Assembly: GCF_031624395.1 (NCBI RefSeq)
Contig: NZ_JAMQON010000001.1
Location: forward strand, 186,001-250,000
From: Halomicroarcula saliterrae
GTDB lineage: Archaea; Halobacteriota; Halobacteria; Halobacteriales; Haloarculaceae
Length of the DNA stretch: 64,000 bases
Direction of reading: 5' to 3'
The translations under genes and the position numbers were made by a program. Numbering within the stretch: the first letter of the stretch is position 1; every line of letters begins with the position of its first letter. A model generated the notes under the pieces. The model worked only from the letters and a program-made list of their open reading frames with translations. It searched no databases and was not told where the DNA came from. This document shows positions 11,031 to 20,020 of the stretch, piece by piece.

Positions 11031-11395
11031 ATGGTGTACTCACTCCGATTTTATTTACAGTTTTCTGTGATAACTGAGAAATAGGAGGATATTATATTTA
11101 TATGATAAATCTGCAAAATGCGAAACCGCTCCGAAAGTGTTCTACTCGTCGAATGTAGCAACCGGTTCAAATTATATAGTATTACTTGAAATAAAAGAAT
11201 GCATAGATAATCCGGTCCCGTGGGATATCACGACCACTACCCCGCCGCAAGTGCGGGGCACAGGTGGGTGATGCGACCTGGTGACGGGTCGCCGCGTCCA
11301 TCGATTCGCGGTCAGCGACGCTCGCATCGGCCTCGACCGAGCGGACACAGTCACCGTCTGGCACTGCGGGAACTGCGAACTCGGCGTGCCCCAGG
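11031..11395. other. AT-rich intergenic region with possible decayed zinc-ribbon fragment
   Basis: Bases 11031-11215 are strikingly AT-rich for this genome. They include a TATA-like box at 11048-11058 about 20-28 bases before the lipoprotein start. Bases 11250-11395 return to high GC. On the plus strand, from about 11272, one frame encodes VTGRRVHRFAVSDARIGL and then WHCGNCELGV. An adjacent frame just upstream encodes RRKCGAQVGD, so two CxxC-like halves lie in different frames. This could be a broken small zinc-ribbon gene, but a chance frame is equally possible. Confidence 0.3.
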
Positions 11396-13834
11396 TTACT
11401 CGCCGACCCCGTCGGGGTTCGCCGCCGCGTTCGCGACGTTGACCGCGGCGACGTTCTCGGCCACGTCGTGGACCCGTATCACGTCTGCCCCCCGCTCCGT
11501 GGCCATGGTCGTCCCCGCTATCGTCGCTTCCAGACAGTCACCGGGTCGCTCCCCGACCAGCCCGAACAGCGACTTGTGGGAGTGGCCGACCAGAATCGGA
11601 CAGCCAAGCGCCCGGAACTCCCCGATGCGGTCGAGCAGCTCGAAGCTCTCGGCGGGGGACTTCCCGAAGCCGATGCCGGGGTCGACGAGAATCTGCTCGC
11701 GGTCCAGCCCGGCTTTCTCCGCCAGCAGGACCCGCTCGGTGAGTTCGTCGATGACGTCCCCGACCACGTCGTCGTAATGGATGTCGCTGTCCGGATCGAC
11801 GGGGGTCTCGATGGAGTGCATCACGACGACCGGCACGTCGTGGTCGGCGGCGACCAGTCTCATCTCGGGGTCTTCCAGCCCGGACACGTCGTTGAGGATG
11901 TCCGCACCGGCGTCGAGGGCCGCCCGGGCGACCGCGGCCTTCCGGGTGTCGACGGAGACGGCCACGTCGGTCTCGGACAGCGCCTCGATGACCGGGACGA
12001 CCCGCTCGATTTCGTCCTCGACCGGGACCGGGTCGGCGCCCGGGCGCGTCGACTCCCCGCCGATGTCGAGGATGTCCGCGCCGTCTTCGACCATCGACTC
12101 GGCGCGTGCGACCGCGTCCTCGACGGCGTTGTACTCCCCGCCGTCGTGGAAGGAGTCGGGCGTGATGTTGAGGATGCCCATCACCGCGGTGCCGTCGCTC
12201 CACGGGTAGTCGGCCCCGGCAGCCGGCTGCCGGATGTCCAGCGCCTCCCTGAGCTCGTCGGAAAAGGTCGAGAGCCCGTAGGGCTGGCCGTCCAGCTTGT
12301 CCGCGAGGCGTTTGAACTGCGCCATCGTCCCCATCATGACGATGTCGACGCGTTCCTCGGCCTGGTCGTTCAGGCCCGAGACGGCACACTCCCCGCCGAG
12401 CGAGAGGAGTTCCTCCTTGAGATACTGGGCCTGTCGGGGCTGGACGCGGGTCCGCAGCACTCGGTGGACGGCCTTCCCCCGCATCCGCCACGCGCCGGCG
12501 CTGGTGACGTGGGCGGCCTCGATAGTCTCCCTGGCTTCGGGAATCGAATCCACGTCCTTGGGCACCACCGGCCGTGTCCAGCGGGTCCGCGCCTCGCGAA
12601 CGGCGTACAGCGAGCCGGTGACGAGAACCGCGTCGCCCTCGTCGGCGGCGTCGAGGGCCATCCCGACGGCGCCGGCCACGTCCGAACGAGTCCGCACCTC
12701 CGCGTCGGTCCCCTCGCGCAGCGCCTCGGCCAGCACGTCGGGGCTCTCGGCCCGGTCGACGTTCGGACGACAGGCGACAGCGTGGCCGGCGTCGGCGAGT
12801 TCGGCGGCGATGGCCGCGTGGTCCTTGTCCACCATCGCGCCCAGCACGACGTGGAGGTCGTCGTAGTCGAAACTCCCCAGCGTCTCCACGGTCCGTTCGA
12901 GCCCGCCGGGGTTGTGCGCCCCGTCGAGCACCACCAGTGGCGACTCGCCCATCACTTCGAAGCGGCCGGGCCAGTGGGCGTTTCGCAGGCCGCGCTCGAT
13001 GTCGGTTCGGGACACGTCGGCGACCTGTCTGGCGAGCGTCGCGGCGATACCCGCGTTGTGGGCCTGGTGTGCCCCCAGCAGCGGGAGATGCGTGTCGACG
13101 GCCCAGTCGGGCCCCTCGATGCCGACGGCGGCCTCCAGTCCGTCACGGCCGCCGTAGCTGACGTGGACCTCCGACTCCTCGCCGTCGCCGACGGTAACCA
13201 CGTCGCCGGCCTGTTCGCGGACGGCGGCGAGCGCGTCGCCGGTCGCGCCGGTCACCAGCGGTCGGTCGGCGGGCGCGACGTGGGCCTTGTCCGTGGCGAT
13301 CTCCTCGACGGTATCGCCCAGAATGTGGGTGTGTTCGAGCGTGACACTGGTCACCGCGCTGGCGACGGGGTCGACGACGCTGGTGGCGTCGTACTTCCCG
13401 CCGATGCCGACTTCGAGGACGGCGACGTCGACGTCCTGTCGGTCGAACTCCCAGAAGGCGAAGGCGGTCAGCGTCTCGAAGAAGGTCGGCGACGCCCCCT
13501 CGGCGCCACAGTCGGTGATGTACTCGCGGACCCCCTCGACGAACTCGACGACGGCGGCCTCGGGCACCTTGCGGCCGTTCACGCGGATGCGCTCGCGGAC
13601 GTCGTCGAGATGCGGCGAGGTGTAGAGGCCGACGTCGAGTCCGGCCTCCCGGAGCGTGCGTTCGAGCATCCGGGCGGTCGACCCCTTCCCGTTGGAGCCG
13701 GCGACCTGTACACAGCGTGGTCCCTCCTGTGGGTCGGACAGCGCAGACAGCAGGCTCCGCGTGGCGTCGGTGCCGGCCCGCGAATCGAACCGGCGCAACT
13801 CGAAGAGGAAGTTCGCGGCCTCGTGGAACTCCAT
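11396..13834 (-). CDS. folCP: Bifunctional folylpolyglutamate/dihydrofolate synthase - dihydropteroate synthase
   Basis: An 812-aa fusion of two folate-pathway enzymes. Residues 1-430 are a Mur-ligase-type FolC with ATP loop GSNGKGS (about 46-52), SPHLDDVRERI and LEVGIGGKYDATS. Residues about 430-545 form a linker domain (RMRGKAVHRVLRTRVQPR). Residues 552-812 are dihydropteroate synthase with MGILNITPDSFHDGG, DIGGESTRPG, DILNDVSG and GHSHKS. FolP joins the pterin to p-aminobenzoate and FolC adds glutamate, so both reactions are in one chain. A FolCP fusion has been described in Haloferax volcanii. The ATG start at 13834 is well supported. Confidence 0.94.
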   Translation of the reverse strand: MEFHEAANFLFELRRFDSRAGTDATRSLLSALSDPQEGPRCVQVAGSNGKGSTARMLERTLREAGLDVGLYTSPHLDDVRERIRVNGRKVPEAAVVEFVEGVREYITDCGAEGASPTFFETLTAFAFWEFDRQDVDVAVLEVGIGGKYDATSVVDPVASAVTSVTLEHTHILGDTVEEIATDKAHVAPADRPLVTGATGDALAAVREQAGDVVTVGDGEESEVHVSYGGRDGLEAAVGIEGPDWAVDTHLPLLGAHQAHNAGIAATLARQVADVSRTDIERGLRNAHWPGRFEVMGESPLVVLDGAHNPGGLERTVETLGSFDYDDLHVVLGAMVDKDHAAIAAELADAGHAVACRPNVDRAESPDVLAEALREGTDAEVRTRSDVAGAVGMALDAADEGDAVLVTGSLYAVREARTRWTRPVVPKDVDSIPEARETIEAAHVTSAGAWRMRGKAVHRVLRTRVQPRQAQYLKEELLSLGGECAVSGLNDQAEERVDIVMMGTMAQFKRLADKLDGQPYGLSTFSDELREALDIRQPAAGADYPWSDGTAVMGILNITPDSFHDGGEYNAVEDAVARAESMVEDGADILDIGGESTRPGADPVPVEDEIERVVPVIEALSETDVAVSVDTRKAAVARAALDAGADILNDVSGLEDPEMRLVAADHDVPVVVMHSIETPVDPDSDIHYDDVVGDVIDELTERVLLAEKAGLDREQILVDPGIGFGKSPAESFELLDRIGEFRALGCPILVGHSHKSLFGLVGERPGDCLEATIAGTTMATERGADVIRVHDVAENVAAVNVANAAANPDGVGE

Positions 13835-13873
13835 GCCCGGAGTTTCGGAGCCGCCCGCTTTAGGTTGTCGGAC

Positions 13874-14521
13874 CTACGCCTCGCCCTCGCCGCCCTGCAC
13901 CCAGCGGACGACGGCACCGGTCACCGCGAGGAAGGCGACCCCCAGCAGCGGTGCCGCGTCGACCGACTCGCCCGGCCGCGGTTCCGCGTCGCTCGGCTCG
14001 GCCTCCTCGGCGGCCGTCTCCGGCTCGCTCGTCGGCGTCGTCTCTCTGGTCGTCCACTCCACGTCCGACCGGTCCTCGGTCCGGCCCCGCGGCTCCTCGG
14101 TGGCCGACTCCGGTTCGACGGCGGTCGGGTCCGTCGGCGGCGCTGGCGTCGACGGCTCCGTCACAGCCGGTTCGTCGACGGTGTCGAGACCGGTCGCGGG
14201 CGGCGGCGTCTCTGCCCCCTCGTCGTCGCCCTTCCGGCGCAGATACACCCAGATACCGACCGTCGCGATGCCGAGTGCGACCATCGAGACGCCCAGACCG
14301 AGCAGGCCGTAGGTCTTCACCATCGAAGCCTTCTCCTCGTCGACGACATCCGTATCCGGAACCCTGTCGAGCAGGCCGCCGTCGTCTGCCGTCGTCGGCG
14401 GCGCTGTCTCGTCGCTGTCGGCATCGCCGTCCCCGGCGACCTCGACGCCCGGTACCGCGCCCACGAGGCGCGCGAGGCGGGGCGACTCGACGTCGGCCCG
14501 GTAGAGAGTGACTCTGCTCAT
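13874..14521 (-). CDS. Membrane protein with two distant transmembrane segments and Pro/Glu/Thr linker
   Basis: A 215-aa protein. The N-terminal 50 residues are soluble and acidic (YRADVESPRLARLVGAVPGV). A transmembrane helix at about 70-92 follows (YGLLGLGVSMVALGIATVG), then a basic KKG-like stop (RRKGDDE). About 90 residues are low-complexity and rich in Pro, Thr, Glu and Ser. A second hydrophobic segment lies near the C-terminus (APLLGVAFLAVTGAVVRWV). It lies 39 bases before the folCP start on the same strand. No family was recognised. Confidence 0.6.
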   Translation of the reverse strand: MSRVTLYRADVESPRLARLVGAVPGVEVAGDGDADSDETAPPTTADDGGLLDRVPDTDVVDEEKASMVKTYGLLGLGVSMVALGIATVGIWVYLRRKGDDEGAETPPPATGLDTVDEPAVTEPSTPAPPTDPTAVEPESATEEPRGRTEDRSDVEWTTRETTPTSEPETAAEEAEPSDAEPRPGESVDAAPLLGVAFLAVTGAVVRWVQGGEGEA

Positions 14522-14567
14522 ACCCGAGGTGACGGCCGGCCGAGATAAAAAGCCGCCTGCTGTGGGG

Positions 14568-15095
14568 CTACCGCTCCCGCTCGACTTCGCGTTCCGATGG
14601 GGACTCGGCGTCGCCGCGGTCAGCGGACCCGATGTCCGGAACCCGTCGGTCGGTCTCTTCGTCCAATAGCCGGTGGAGCTTCGCTTCGAGCTCCCGCTCG
14701 GAGAGCTCCCCCTCGACGTAGCGCTCGGTGAGCGCGGCCCGCTTGTCCTCGACCGTCGGCTCCAGCCGGTCGCCGAGGCCGAGCGCTCGGAGCGGCGGCA
14801 CGGCGGCCTCCAGCCCGTACAGGACGTTCGCCGCGCGCTGGCTTCGCGGGAGCGAGGGGAGCGACGCCCGGCTGGCGAGCGTCGAGAGGAGCGCGGCGGC
14901 GGCGACGAGCGTCAGTCCCCCGAGGAGGAGCGTCCCGAGCAGGAACCCGCCGACGGTGAGGACGAGCGGCCCACCGGTCACCAGCGTGGAGACGGTGGCG
15001 AGGACGCCGACGACGGCGACGCCGACGGTCCCGAGCCCGGACAGCACCGTGGCGGCAAACAGCAGCCAGTGGCGGTTGTCGGAGAGCCAGCTCAC
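14568..15095 (-). CDS. Membrane protein with C-terminal SHOCT-like domain
   Basis: About 175 aa. Two or three transmembrane helices in the N-terminal half (LLFAATVLSGLGTVGVAVVG and LLGGLTLVAAAALL) precede a soluble tail containing ALTERYVEGELSERELEAKL. That segment matches the short SHOCT oligomerisation motif. I take GTG at 15095 (VSWLSDNRHW) as the start; a TTG at 15116 is the in-frame alternative. It sits between the FNT channel gene and the preceding membrane protein, all on minus, suggesting co-transcription. The role is unknown. Confidence 0.65.
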   Translation of the reverse strand: MSWLSDNRHWLLFAATVLSGLGTVGVAVVGVLATVSTLVTGGPLVLTVGGFLLGTLLLGGLTLVAAAALLSTLASRASLPSLPRSQRAANVLYGLEAAVPPLRALGLGDRLEPTVEDKRAALTERYVEGELSERELEAKLHRLLDEETDRRVPDIGSADRGDAESPSEREVERER

Positions 15096-15134
15096 AGCCG
15101 TAGTAGCCCGTGTCAACTCAAATGCGTTTGGACA

Positions 15135-16079
15135 TCACTCGCGGTCCCTTCGGGAGGGGACGTACGACCTGTCGCCGCCGAGCCCGCCCAGCAGCCACTC
15201 GCGAGTCGAGAGCGGGCGAATATCGCTGACGCGTGCCGTCGCCACCCGGCGTTCGGTCGTCTGGAAGTAGTTGACGACCGTCACGAGCACGACACCGCCG
15301 ATGGAGTTGCCGAGCAACACCGGCAGGACGAACTCGGTGACGCCGACCGCGAGCGCGAGCTCCCCCTCGAAGACGAGAAACAGCATCTCGGTCCAGGAGA
15401 CGACGACGTGATAGAGGCTCCCGAAGGGGATGGCGAGAAAGGAGAGGTACACCATCGTGATGCGCGCGATACCGTCCCGCAGCGAGTAGTCGACCCAGAC
15501 GACGCCGGCGACGATGAGCCCGGCGAACACCGCCTTTGCGAACAGCGCCCACCACGGCGCTTCGATGGCTTCGACGGCGAACCCCTCCGCCGCCGTCGCC
15601 GCGGCGGGCGAGAGGACGCCCGTCGACGAGAGCGCGGCCGCGCCCAGTGCGCCCCCCAGAAAGTTCCCCAGAAGTACGAGCCCCCAGATACGGGCCAGCG
15701 TGGGGAAGCTGGCGATGCGTTCGAGGACGAGCGTGACCGGCGGCAGCGTGTTCTCCGTGTACAGCTCGTAGTCACCGAGGATGATGAATATAAAGCCCAG
15801 CGGGTACAGCAGCGCGCTCAGAATCGGGTCCCCGCCCGTACTCGCCGTCAGCGAGGCATAGAGGAGGAAGGTGACCGTGATGGCAAAGCCCGCGGCGAGC
15901 CCGCCGGCCACCAGCTTCCGGGGTCGTGCGGTAATCTCGTCGTCGGCCGCCACGACGATGCGCTGGAATATCTCGTTCGAGGAGAAGCGGTCGCGGATAA
16001 CGTGGCCGCCAGCCGGCGCGCCGCTTTCCGAGTGGTCCGCGGTACCGCGGAGACGCGACTCGCCGTCGGTGTCGTCCAT
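15135..16079 (-). CDS. Formate/nitrite transporter (FNT) family channel
   Basis: A 314-aa membrane protein with six transmembrane helices separated by the FNT repeat signatures (GNFLGGALGA and GNSIGGVVLVTVVNYF). An 80-residue N-terminal cytosolic part (SSNEIFQRIVVAADDEI) precedes TM1. FNT proteins are pentameric channels for small monovalent anions such as formate, nitrite or hydrosulfide. This one resembles the YfdC-like branch, whose substrate is unclear. No formate or nitrite enzyme genes are adjacent, so the substrate cannot be told from context. Confidence 0.88.
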   Translation of the reverse strand: MDDTDGESRLRGTADHSESGAPAGGHVIRDRFSSNEIFQRIVVAADDEITARPRKLVAGGLAAGFAITVTFLLYASLTASTGGDPILSALLYPLGFIFIILGDYELYTENTLPPVTLVLERIASFPTLARIWGLVLLGNFLGGALGAAALSSTGVLSPAAATAAEGFAVEAIEAPWWALFAKAVFAGLIVAGVVWVDYSLRDGIARITMVYLSFLAIPFGSLYHVVVSWTEMLFLVFEGELALAVGVTEFVLPVLLGNSIGGVVLVTVVNYFQTTERRVATARVSDIRPLSTREWLLGGLGGDRSYVPSRRDRE

Positions 16080-16149
16080 GCCGCATTATTGACATTCAAA
16101 TGACAACTGTCTTTCGAGTGGTTGCCCCGGTGTGGTACGGACTCGTGGT

Positions 16150-17418
16150 TCAGCGCTCGAAGACGCTCTCTTCGGGGATCTCTGACTCCCGGCCGGGCCG
16201 TTTCGAGACGAGGCGTTCCAGCACTGAGAGCTCCGACGGGTTCGCCTTGTCGACTTCGTCGTACTCCACGAGTACTGCCCCGTCTTCGGCCCTGAGACGG
16301 ACGTAGCTCAGTCTGAACGACGGGTGGAACACGGGCGGGAGGAGCCCGAGCCGGGTGGCTGTCGGCGTGAACCGCTTGAGCCACGTCCCGGTGTTGATGA
16401 CCGCACGACCGTCGAGCCGCCGGACGGACGCACGGTGCGTGTGGCCGTAGACGAACGCCGCCACGTCGGGGTTCGCCTCGAACACCGACCGCGCGCGGTC
16501 GAGATACGGGTCGGTCCGTTCCGGGAGTCCGAACAGGCCAAACCGGCCGAGCGTCGTCCGAACGTCGCGGACGTAGACGTACAGCGGCACCGCGAGAACG
16601 GCAAGCAACGCGGTGACCGCGATGTTGACGGCGATGACCGCATCGAGGAGCGAGCCGACGACGCCGAGCTCGAACAGCAGGTCGTGGACCGCCAGCAGCG
16701 GCGCCGACCAGACACCAGTCACGGCGAGCAGGACCACCAGGAGATAGCCCAGACTGACGTTGAACGTGAGCAGGAACGGGAGCGAGGCGTAGCGCAACAG
16801 CGGGTTCATCTCCCGGTAGAAGTAGTTCGAGACGACCCACTCGGGAATCCGCTCCATGGGCGTCACGGACTGGATATCCCTGAGCCAGTTGTACCGCCCA
16901 CGGTCGGACAGCTGCCCGGCTTTGCTCGTGAAGTGCCGGTTGACGAAGTAGCCCAGCGGGTTCGCGTAGGGGTTCCCGAAGTCCGGAATCCGATTGTGCC
17001 CGTCCTCCTGCATCCCGTGTTCGATCCAGACGTCGTGCTCGCCGACAGAGCGGGTGATAGTCACGTCCTGTTCGAGGGTCACGTTCCACTCGGCGAGCCG
17101 CTCGACGTACTCGTCGTGTGCTGCCAGTTCGTAGTCGTGGTTCCCCGGGATGATGGTAATCTGGACGTTCTCGCCGGTCGCCCGCAGCTGCTCGAACAGC
17201 TCGGGGTAGCGCTCCAGCAGCGCGTCGAACTTCGCCATCCCCTCGAGCTCGGTGAACTCCCAGAGGCCGAACGTGTCGCCGTTGATGATGAGCTCGGCGT
17301 CCTCGTCGGTTGTTTCGAGCCGTTCGAGAAACCCGAGGAGCTCCGGCTCGAACTGCACGTCGCGCAACGCCTCGTCGCCGCCGATGTGCAGGTCGCTGAT
17401 GAAGTAGTAAGTCGTCAT
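16150..17418 (-). CDS. Calcineurin-like metallophosphoesterase with membrane insertion
   Basis: A 422-aa protein with a complete set of metallophosphoesterase motifs: SDLHIGG (8-14), INGDTFG (about 45-51), PGNHDYE (about 89-95), a His motif IEHGMQ and YGHTHRAS near residue 320. This most resembles the UDP-diacylglucosamine hydrolase/LpxH-like branch. Unusually, about 80 residues between the GNHD and GHTH motifs hold two to three hydrophobic helices (SLPFLLTFNVSLGYLLVVLL and IAVTALLAVLAVPLYVYV). The catalytic domain is therefore interrupted by membrane segments. Archaea lack lipid A, so the substrate must differ. Confidence 0.85.
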   Translation of the reverse strand: MTTYYFISDLHIGGDEALRDVQFEPELLGFLERLETTDEDAELIINGDTFGLWEFTELEGMAKFDALLERYPELFEQLRATGENVQITIIPGNHDYELAAHDEYVERLAEWNVTLEQDVTITRSVGEHDVWIEHGMQEDGHNRIPDFGNPYANPLGYFVNRHFTSKAGQLSDRGRYNWLRDIQSVTPMERIPEWVVSNYFYREMNPLLRYASLPFLLTFNVSLGYLLVVLLAVTGVWSAPLLAVHDLLFELGVVGSLLDAVIAVNIAVTALLAVLAVPLYVYVRDVRTTLGRFGLFGLPERTDPYLDRARSVFEANPDVAAFVYGHTHRASVRRLDGRAVINTGTWLKRFTPTATRLGLLPPVFHPSFRLSYVRLRAEDGAVLVEYDEVDKANPSELSVLERLVSKRPGRESEIPEESVFER

Positions 17419-17565
17419 CGGACGGTCCGTCTCCGCGGTGCTGTCGGCACTGAGCGCCGTCTCGATATTAGGCGTACTGACCGGGTTCGTACCAGCTCCC
17501 TACGCCGGAGAGACCCGACCGCCGATACAAACCGTCGTTCGCGAGACGCCGTAGCGTGGTCGGGG

Positions 17566-18141
17566 TTACCCGGCCGCTTCCGCGGGCGTCTCGGCGCTGG
17601 TCGCTTCTCGGGTCGTCCGGCCGTGCATAATCATCGAGAGGCCGGTGACCAGCAGATCCACGCCGAAGAGGACCCCGACGGCCCACAGCGCCGACGCCGG
17701 AAATCCGACCAGCAACATCCCGGCCAGCAGCAAGGAGACCACGCCGCTGATGCCGAGCCAGACGCGGCTCCCCTCGCCGGTGACCGCCCAGACCAGCTGG
17801 AGGATACCCTCGGCGGCGAAGAAGGCGATGACGAGGACCGTCAGCGTCGTCAGTCCGAGTATCGGGTTCGAGAGAATCGAGATGCCGACGAAGCCGTAGA
17901 CGACGCCCAGCAGGACCTGCCAGACGACGCTTCTCGCACTGCCCGCGGAGAACGCCGCCGCGACGTGGACCAGTGCGCCCACGACCAGCGCCGCCCCGAG
18001 CAGGATGGAGAGGGCGATTCCCGTAATGAAGGGCGTAAACAGCGCGAGTACCCCCAGTAGCGCCAACAGGGCACCACCCACGATACCGCCTCGCTGTAAC
18101 TGTGCCTGCATCGACTCGTTGGTTGTAGATTCTGTAGCCAT
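17566..18141 (-). CDS. HdeD family (DUF308) membrane protein
   Basis: A 191-aa protein with six short hydrophobic helices arranged as three repeats of the HdeD/DUF308 module (GALLALLGVLALFTPFITGI, GVVYGFVGISILSNPILGL, GVVSLLLAGMLLVGFPASAL). HdeD is linked to acid resistance in enteric bacteria, but the role in haloarchaea is unknown. I chose the ATG at 18141; a GTG three codons upstream (18150) is possible. It stands alone between the metallophosphoesterase and purNH genes. Confidence 0.82.
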   Translation of the reverse strand: MATESTTNESMQAQLQRGGIVGGALLALLGVLALFTPFITGIALSILLGAALVVGALVHVAAAFSAGSARSVVWQVLLGVVYGFVGISILSNPILGLTTLTVLVIAFFAAEGILQLVWAVTGEGSRVWLGISGVVSLLLAGMLLVGFPASALWAVGVLFGVDLLVTGLSMIMHGRTTREATSAETPAEAAG

Positions 18142-18314
18142 TGGGACCACTAGGTGGTACTGAGGGCTATCCGACAGGAAAAGCGTAGTCTCGGAGTTCG
18201 AGCGGGATGCTACCAGTTCACGCTCGGTGTGACTGCCGGAACTGTTCGGTTCGGGCCGGTCTGAGTGCCACCGAGTGGAGTGGCCCCGCCTTCACGCGAG
18301 CGCACGCGCTCCCG

Positions 18315-19895
18315 TCAGTCGTGTCTGAAGGACCGCTGACCGGTCATGACCATCGCCATGTCGTGTTCGTCGGCGGCCTCGACGACGCTCTCGTCGTTTT
18401 TCGAGCCGCCGGGCTGGATGACGGCCTCGATGCCCGCTTTCGCCGCCTCCTCGATACCGTCCGGGAACGGGAAGAAGGCGTCCGACGCCATCACGGCGCC
18501 CTCGGCGTCCTTGCCCTCGGCGTGTTCGTCGGCTTTCATCGCGGCGAGTCGGACGGCGTCGACGCGGGAGACCTGGCCCATTCCGATGCCGACCGTCTCG
18601 GTGCCTTTCGCGAAGAGGATGCCGTTCGATTTGACGTGTTTCAGCGTGTGCCAGGCGAAGAGCATCGATTCGAGCTGTTCGTCGGTCGGAACCCGGTCGG
18701 TGACGACTTCGAGGTCGTCGACGGTGAGATGCTGGGTGTCCCGTTGCTGGACCAGCCGGCCCCCGACGAGAGGCTTCTCGGTCAGCGTGTCCGTCACCTC
18801 GAAGTTGTCGTTCACGTCCAGCACCCGGAGGTTCTCCTTCTCGAAGAGCACGTCGAGCGCGGCGTCGGTGTAGCCCGGCGCGACGACGACTTCCTTGAAC
18901 GAGTCGGTAATCTGCTCCGCGGTGGCGGTGTCACACTCGCGGTTGAGGGCGACGATACCGCCGAAGGCGCTCATCGGGTCCGTCGAGAGGGCCTTGCCGT
19001 AGGCCTCGGCCACGGAGTCGGCGGTCGCACAGCCCGCGGGGTTGGTGTGTTTGATGACCGCGGCGGCGGGCTCGTCGAACTCCTTTATCAGGTTCAGCGC
19101 GCCGTCGGCGTCGTTGTAGTTGTTGTAGGACAGCGCCTTCGCGCCCTCGTTGAGCTGGTCGGCGTGGACGACGCTGGCCTCTGATACCGTGGTGTCGGCG
19201 TACAGCGCGGCGTCCTGATGGGGGTTCTCCCCGTAGCGGAGGTCCGCCGCCCGGTCGTCGGAGACGAGCCGTCGCGCGGGGAACTCCCCGCCCTCGTCCC
19301 CGTCGACGTCGACGGTGCCGGTCTCCCAGTCGACCTCGACGCGGTCCTCGGTGAACCACTTGACGACACGGGGGTAAGCGGTGAACTCGCCCTCGTAGAG
19401 GACGCGTTCTTTCAGCGCGTCGACGTCGTCGCCCTCGACGACCGGAATCGGTTCCTGCGTGACGATGGGGCCGCCGTCGACCGTCTCGTCGACGACGTGG
19501 ACCGTACAGCCCGTCACCTTCACGCCCGCCTCCAGTACCTGCTCGTGGGTGTCCATCCCCGGGAAGTTCGGGAGCAGGGAGGGGTGGACGTTCAGCGTCG
19601 TCGGCGCGCCCTCGATGAACGTCTCGCTCAGAATGCGCATGTATCCATCGAGCGTCACCAGTTCGAAGTCGTAGTCGGCCAGCGCGTCGAGGACCCGCTC
19701 CTCGTGGGCCTCGCGGGACTCGTCGTCGCCCCGTTCGACGACCTCGGTCGGGATGCCACGCTCCGCTGCCGCCTCCAGGACGGGCGCGTCGGCGTCGTTC
19801 GTCAGGACGACGGCGAACTCGGCGCCACCCGGTGCGCGGTCGGCGATGTTCAGGAGATTCCGGCCACGGTTGCTGGCCATACCGGCGAGTTTCAT
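18315..19895 (-). CDS. purNH: PurN-PurH fusion: GAR formyltransferase plus AICAR formyltransferase
   Basis: A 526-aa bifunctional purine-synthesis enzyme. Residues 1-195 are PurN (GASNRGR-like start KLAGMASNRGR, catalytic NVHPSLLP and DETVDGGPIVTQ). Residues about 215-526 are the AICAR transformylase half of PurH (DLRYGENPHQ, AAVIKHTNPAGCA, SAFGGIVALNRE, DAFFPFPDGIE). The IMP cyclohydrolase domain that opens bacterial PurH is absent, consistent with archaea using PurO or another cyclohydrolase. So one protein carries out both formyl-transfer steps. The start is the ATG at 19895; the 25 residues upstream are non-homologous. Confidence 0.93.
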   Translation of the reverse strand: MKLAGMASNRGRNLLNIADRAPGGAEFAVVLTNDADAPVLEAAAERGIPTEVVERGDDESREAHEERVLDALADYDFELVTLDGYMRILSETFIEGAPTTLNVHPSLLPNFPGMDTHEQVLEAGVKVTGCTVHVVDETVDGGPIVTQEPIPVVEGDDVDALKERVLYEGEFTAYPRVVKWFTEDRVEVDWETGTVDVDGDEGGEFPARRLVSDDRAADLRYGENPHQDAALYADTTVSEASVVHADQLNEGAKALSYNNYNDADGALNLIKEFDEPAAAVIKHTNPAGCATADSVAEAYGKALSTDPMSAFGGIVALNRECDTATAEQITDSFKEVVVAPGYTDAALDVLFEKENLRVLDVNDNFEVTDTLTEKPLVGGRLVQQRDTQHLTVDDLEVVTDRVPTDEQLESMLFAWHTLKHVKSNGILFAKGTETVGIGMGQVSRVDAVRLAAMKADEHAEGKDAEGAVMASDAFFPFPDGIEEAAKAGIEAVIQPGGSKNDESVVEAADEHDMAMVMTGQRSFRHD

Positions 19896-19986
19896 ATCTG
19901 TGTGGGTGCGGTCGGCGCGCAAAGTAGTTGCGAAACGGCCACTGGCCGGCGCGGGTATCAATATCGACAACGGCCAGAAGTGGCAG

Positions 19987-19995
19987 TATAATTAA
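19987..19995 (+). promoter_or_regulatory. TATA-like promoter box of the wHTH gene at 20021
   Basis: TATAATTAA is centred 30 bases before the ATG at 20021 in otherwise GC-rich DNA. This spacing fits an archaeal promoter with a short or absent leader. Confidence 0.5.
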
Positions 19996-20020
19996 CTACA
20001 CCTGTGGTAAATTAAGCGCC

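Noticed and set aside
11468-14548. Very long open frame on plus across folCP (over 1000 codons)
   Set aside because: It is antisense to the clear FolC-FolP fusion and its translation has no domain, signal or conserved motif; long antisense frames are expected in GC-rich haloarchaeal DNA.
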